A DNA stretch of 64,000 nt, from assembly GCA_965198905.1 (NCBI GenBank), contig OZ240678.1:558001-622000 (forward strand), written 5' to 3'. A program made the translations under genes and the position numbers. How positions within the stretch are numbered: position 1 is the first letter of the stretch; each line of letters opens with the position of its first letter. Positions 62,001-64,000 of the stretch are shown one piece after another. Source of the DNA: CAHJWH01 sp965198905 (GTDB lineage: Bacteria > Pseudomonadota > Alphaproteobacteria > Caulobacterales > Caulobacteraceae). The notes below the pieces were generated by a model that was not told where the DNA came from, searched no databases, and saw nothing but the letters and a program-made list of their open reading frames with translations.

Positions 62001-63713
62001 TTAGAACGGATAGTAGCGGAAGCTGGTCAGGATCAGGTTGTCGTGCGCTTCCGGCGCGCCGCCGATCCCGCTGAAGCCTTCCCGGGCCACGTAGGAATAC
62101 TGCAGGCCCAACCGGATCTGACCCCAGGGGCCGGTGAAGGCCTTGTCCCAGGCCTGGAAGGTCAGTTCCGACAGCCTGCGGGTGTTGCCGGTGCAGGTGA
62201 GAGTCGAGGCCTCGATCCCGCAGCCGAGGTTCACCGCATTAAAGCTGCCATAGCTGCCCTTGCCGCCGTCCGGCCGCTCGTCCTGCTCCTCGCCGCCGAC
62301 GAAGTAGAGGTCGAGCGTCTTGGTGGCGTGCAGGGTGGCGGTCACCAGGCCCGCCGTCTCCTGGATGGCGGTGATCTTGCCGCTGGGGGTGAAGGCGATG
62401 TCGGGCAGGCCGCTGGTGCCGTAGCGGCCTACGCCCTTGCCGGTGATGCCGGTGACCTGCACGTCCAGCAGACCCGGGACGATCTGGGTGGCCAGGCCGC
62501 CGCCGATGCTGCCGACGTTCAAGGTGTTGGACTTCAGGGTCGTGCCGAACTGCTCGTAGAAGGAACGGTACAGGCCGAACACTTCCGCGTGAAGGTGGTG
62601 GCCGAACACGTCCTCTTCCGCGGCCAGCTTGCCGACCACGTCGGGGACGTGGTTCAGCGACTGGGTGGCGGGGGCTACGCCGCTGACCGCGGTCACCACG
62701 CCGTTGACGGTAGTGGTCGCGAGCGTTCCGGTGTCGCCGCCGAAGAAGTTGGCGCCGTTGTTGATGCTGGTGATCACGCCCGCCGCCGCCGGGGCGGAGC
62801 CGCCGAAGGTGGTCTGCGGGTTCTCAACCGACACGGCCGCCCACAAGGTCTTGTTCAGGAAGTCCTTGGTCACTCGGAACTGCGGCTGGCGCGCCCAGAC
62901 GTAGCCGACGTTGTACTGGGCGTCGATGTTAGGCGGCAGGACTTCGTTTCTCGGCGTGATGCCCTTGCTGTTCATGGTGACCAGCGACCACTCGTCGCCG
63001 GCCAGCAGGTGAACGCCCTCCTTGGCCCAGTCCATCGTGCCGTATATGACGCGGGTACGCAGATTGAAGGAGTTGGATTCGTTGGAGTTGGCGGTCTGGG
63101 CGGCGCCCAGGAAGTCGAACTCGGCGTAGGCCGAGAGCTTCAGGTCCGGATTGACGTCGCCTTCCACCAGGCCGGTGATCCGGCTCTGGCGGGCGGTGGC
63201 GCGCAGTTCCTCGGCGTGGCCGGCGCGGGTGATCGCATAGGGGATGGCGTTGAAGGGCGTGGCGACGTCGGACGCCAGGTTGTGCTCGCGATAGACGCCC
63301 GCCGCTTCGATGAAGCCGCCGGGGGTGATCTTCACACCCTTGAAGTAGATGCCGTCGTTTTTGGGCTTCAGCCTGTCGGCCTCGGCCGCCACGGCGACCG
63401 GGATGGACTGGATGATGGCGGCGGTGGCGTCGGCGTCGGCGGCCTGGGCGGACTCGACCTGCTCCGAAGCGGCCTGGGCGGAGGCGGCGGCCTGGGCGGC
63501 CTGGGCCTGGGTCTGGGCTTGCATGGCGCCTTGGGCGTTCAGCTGATCGCGCAGCGCCCGGACCTCTTCGCGCAGAGAGGACAGTTCAGAACCGCCCCCT
63601 TCGTGTCTGTGGACCACCTTCTTGTGAACGGCCGCCTGAGCCATCGCGCCAGCGCTCAGCGCCAGTACGGCGCCCAGCGTGGCCCCGCGCATCAGCGAGG
63701 TCTTGGTCGTCAT
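62001..63713 (-). CDS. porin of the DcaP-like outer-membrane family
   Basis: This 570-residue protein has a signal peptide (ending AMAQA), a long N-terminal helical segment rich in Ala and Gln (a coiled coil around residues 45-95 with REEVRALRDQL), and then a beta-barrel region with many Gly/Tyr/Phe strands ending in the outer-membrane signature Phe (SFRYYPF). The N-terminal coiled coil plus barrel is typical of DcaP-type trimeric porins. An intrinsic terminator follows the stop. Confidence 0.88.
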   Translation of the reverse strand: MTTKTSLMRGATLGAVLALSAGAMAQAAVHKKVVHRHEGGGSELSSLREEVRALRDQLNAQGAMQAQTQAQAAQAAASAQAASEQVESAQAADADATAAIIQSIPVAVAAEADRLKPKNDGIYFKGVKITPGGFIEAAGVYREHNLASDVATPFNAIPYAITRAGHAEELRATARQSRITGLVEGDVNPDLKLSAYAEFDFLGAAQTANSNESNSFNLRTRVIYGTMDWAKEGVHLLAGDEWSLVTMNSKGITPRNEVLPPNIDAQYNVGYVWARQPQFRVTKDFLNKTLWAAVSVENPQTTFGGSAPAAAGVITSINNGANFFGGDTGTLATTTVNGVVTAVSGVAPATQSLNHVPDVVGKLAAEEDVFGHHLHAEVFGLYRSFYEQFGTTLKSNTLNVGSIGGGLATQIVPGLLDVQVTGITGKGVGRYGTSGLPDIAFTPSGKITAIQETAGLVTATLHATKTLDLYFVGGEEQDERPDGGKGSYGSFNAVNLGCGIEASTLTCTGNTRRLSELTFQAWDKAFTGPWGQIRLGLQYSYVAREGFSGIGGAPEAHDNLILTSFRYYPF

Positions 63714-63867
63714 AGGTGTAGTCCCCTGTCCCCGGCGCGGACGGGTCCGTCGCGCTGAGAAGGGGCGTTACCGTTGCTGCGTGATGCTCTTGCTACGCTT
63801 AGACGACACTATTGTAACAAGCGGGGGGACGTCGGGCCTCCGCGACTTTCGCGCCACAGTTTGGCCT
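63714..63867. other. intergenic region upstream of the porin gene
   Basis: This region should contain the porin promoter. A T-rich stretch and TTGTAACAAGCG occur near 63813, but I cannot name a promoter with confidence. Confidence 0.4.
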
Positions 63868-64000
63868 TCAATAGCCGAGCCGGTTCCAGAAGGCGCAGCG
63901 GTGACGCACGGCGAAGTCGCTCGTGATCGAGACGCCGTCGGGGCGGAGCTGCAGCGGGCCGCCGCCGTGATCCGCCGGCCAGGCCGGCGCTCCCGCCACG
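63868..64000 (-). CDS. C-terminal end of an unidentified protein
   Basis: A minus-strand frame enters from the right edge and ends at 63868. Its last 43 residues include AWPADHGGGPLQLRPDGVSI and AVRHRCAFWNRLGY and are protein-like, but no family can be assigned. The start lies outside the window. Confidence 0.45.
   Translation of the reverse strand, partial: VAGAPAWPADHGGGPLQLRPDGVSITSDFAVRHRCAFWNRLGY

Noticed and set aside
61854..63758. Plus-strand frame opposite the porin gene
   Set aside because: The porin has a signal peptide, barrel features and a terminator; the opposite frame is Gly/Val-rich shadow sequence.

Overview
The window is GC-rich chromosomal DNA from an alphaproteobacterium, most likely of the Caulobacterales (Phenylobacterium/Caulobacter relatives). 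Pointers are a ChvG-ChvI two-component pair followed by a short HprK and PTS proteins, the DUF952-pyrD pair, a glycine-rich Ffh tail, an amidase-rnpB-mraZ arrangement and the AmgK-MurU cell-wall recycling pair. There is no phage, transposase or CRISPR array. The species call is inference from gene content.

Layout. 1-5.4 kb: partial POT peptide transporter, ATP12-type assembly factor, a lone DUF1800 gene, a HAD phosphatase overlapping an RluA pseudouridine synthase, and chorismate mutase. 5.5-9.5 kb: ffh, rpsP and rimM, separated by dispersed repeats, then a lipoprotein. 9.6-13.3 kb: chvI-chvG-hprK-EIIA-ptsH, an envelope-stress plus PTS regulatory operon. 13.5-22.7 kb: cysS, a secreted hydrolase, then a possible glycan or nucleoside-modification neighbourhood (GT2, DUF2064, polytopic GT-C-like protein, radical SAM/SPASM enzyme, nucleoside phosphorylase). 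23.1-29.1 kb: a b-type cytochrome with a molybdopterin oxidoreductase, a TetR-headed group with an SDR, YghU glutathione transferase, RraA and a GreA/B factor. 29.1-34.6 kb: leucine degradation (isovaleryl-CoA dehydrogenase and methylcrotonyl-CoA carboxylase, with a GNAT gene between its subunits). 34.6-40.2 kb: a WecA/MraY-like transferase, an aminotransferase, a retropepsin-like protein and an amidase. 40.3-50.2 kb: rnpB and the dcw cell-wall/division cluster, mraZ to murD. 50.3-53.6 kb: SixA, DUF952, pyrD, GNAT, rpmA and rplU. 53.8-55.1 kb: a breakpoint-like stretch with a decayed mdh fragment and tRNA-Arg(CCT). 55.1-64 kb: ferredoxin and its reductase, tsaE-amgK-murU, DUF2076, a hybrid histidine kinase and a porin.

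The strongest unusual signals are: (i) two palindromic repeat elements lying in frame inside murF, one of them the same kind of repeat that sits between genes elsewhere in the window; (ii) two exact copies of the alphaproteobacterial LexA operator (GTTC-N7-GTTC) side by side, plus four MraZ-type boxes at exact 10-bp spacing, upstream of mraZ, suggesting that the SOS response and MraZ both control the division cluster; (iii) a 28-bp perfect palindrome upstream of the nucleoside phosphorylase gene; (iv) a 31-nt motif with a palindromic core shared by two distant intergenic sites; and (v) several normally conserved operons (dcw, ffh-trmD-rplS, rplU-rpmA-obgE) that end early here. Several reading frames use TTG or GTG starts, chosen here by ribosome-binding sites and stop/start overlaps.
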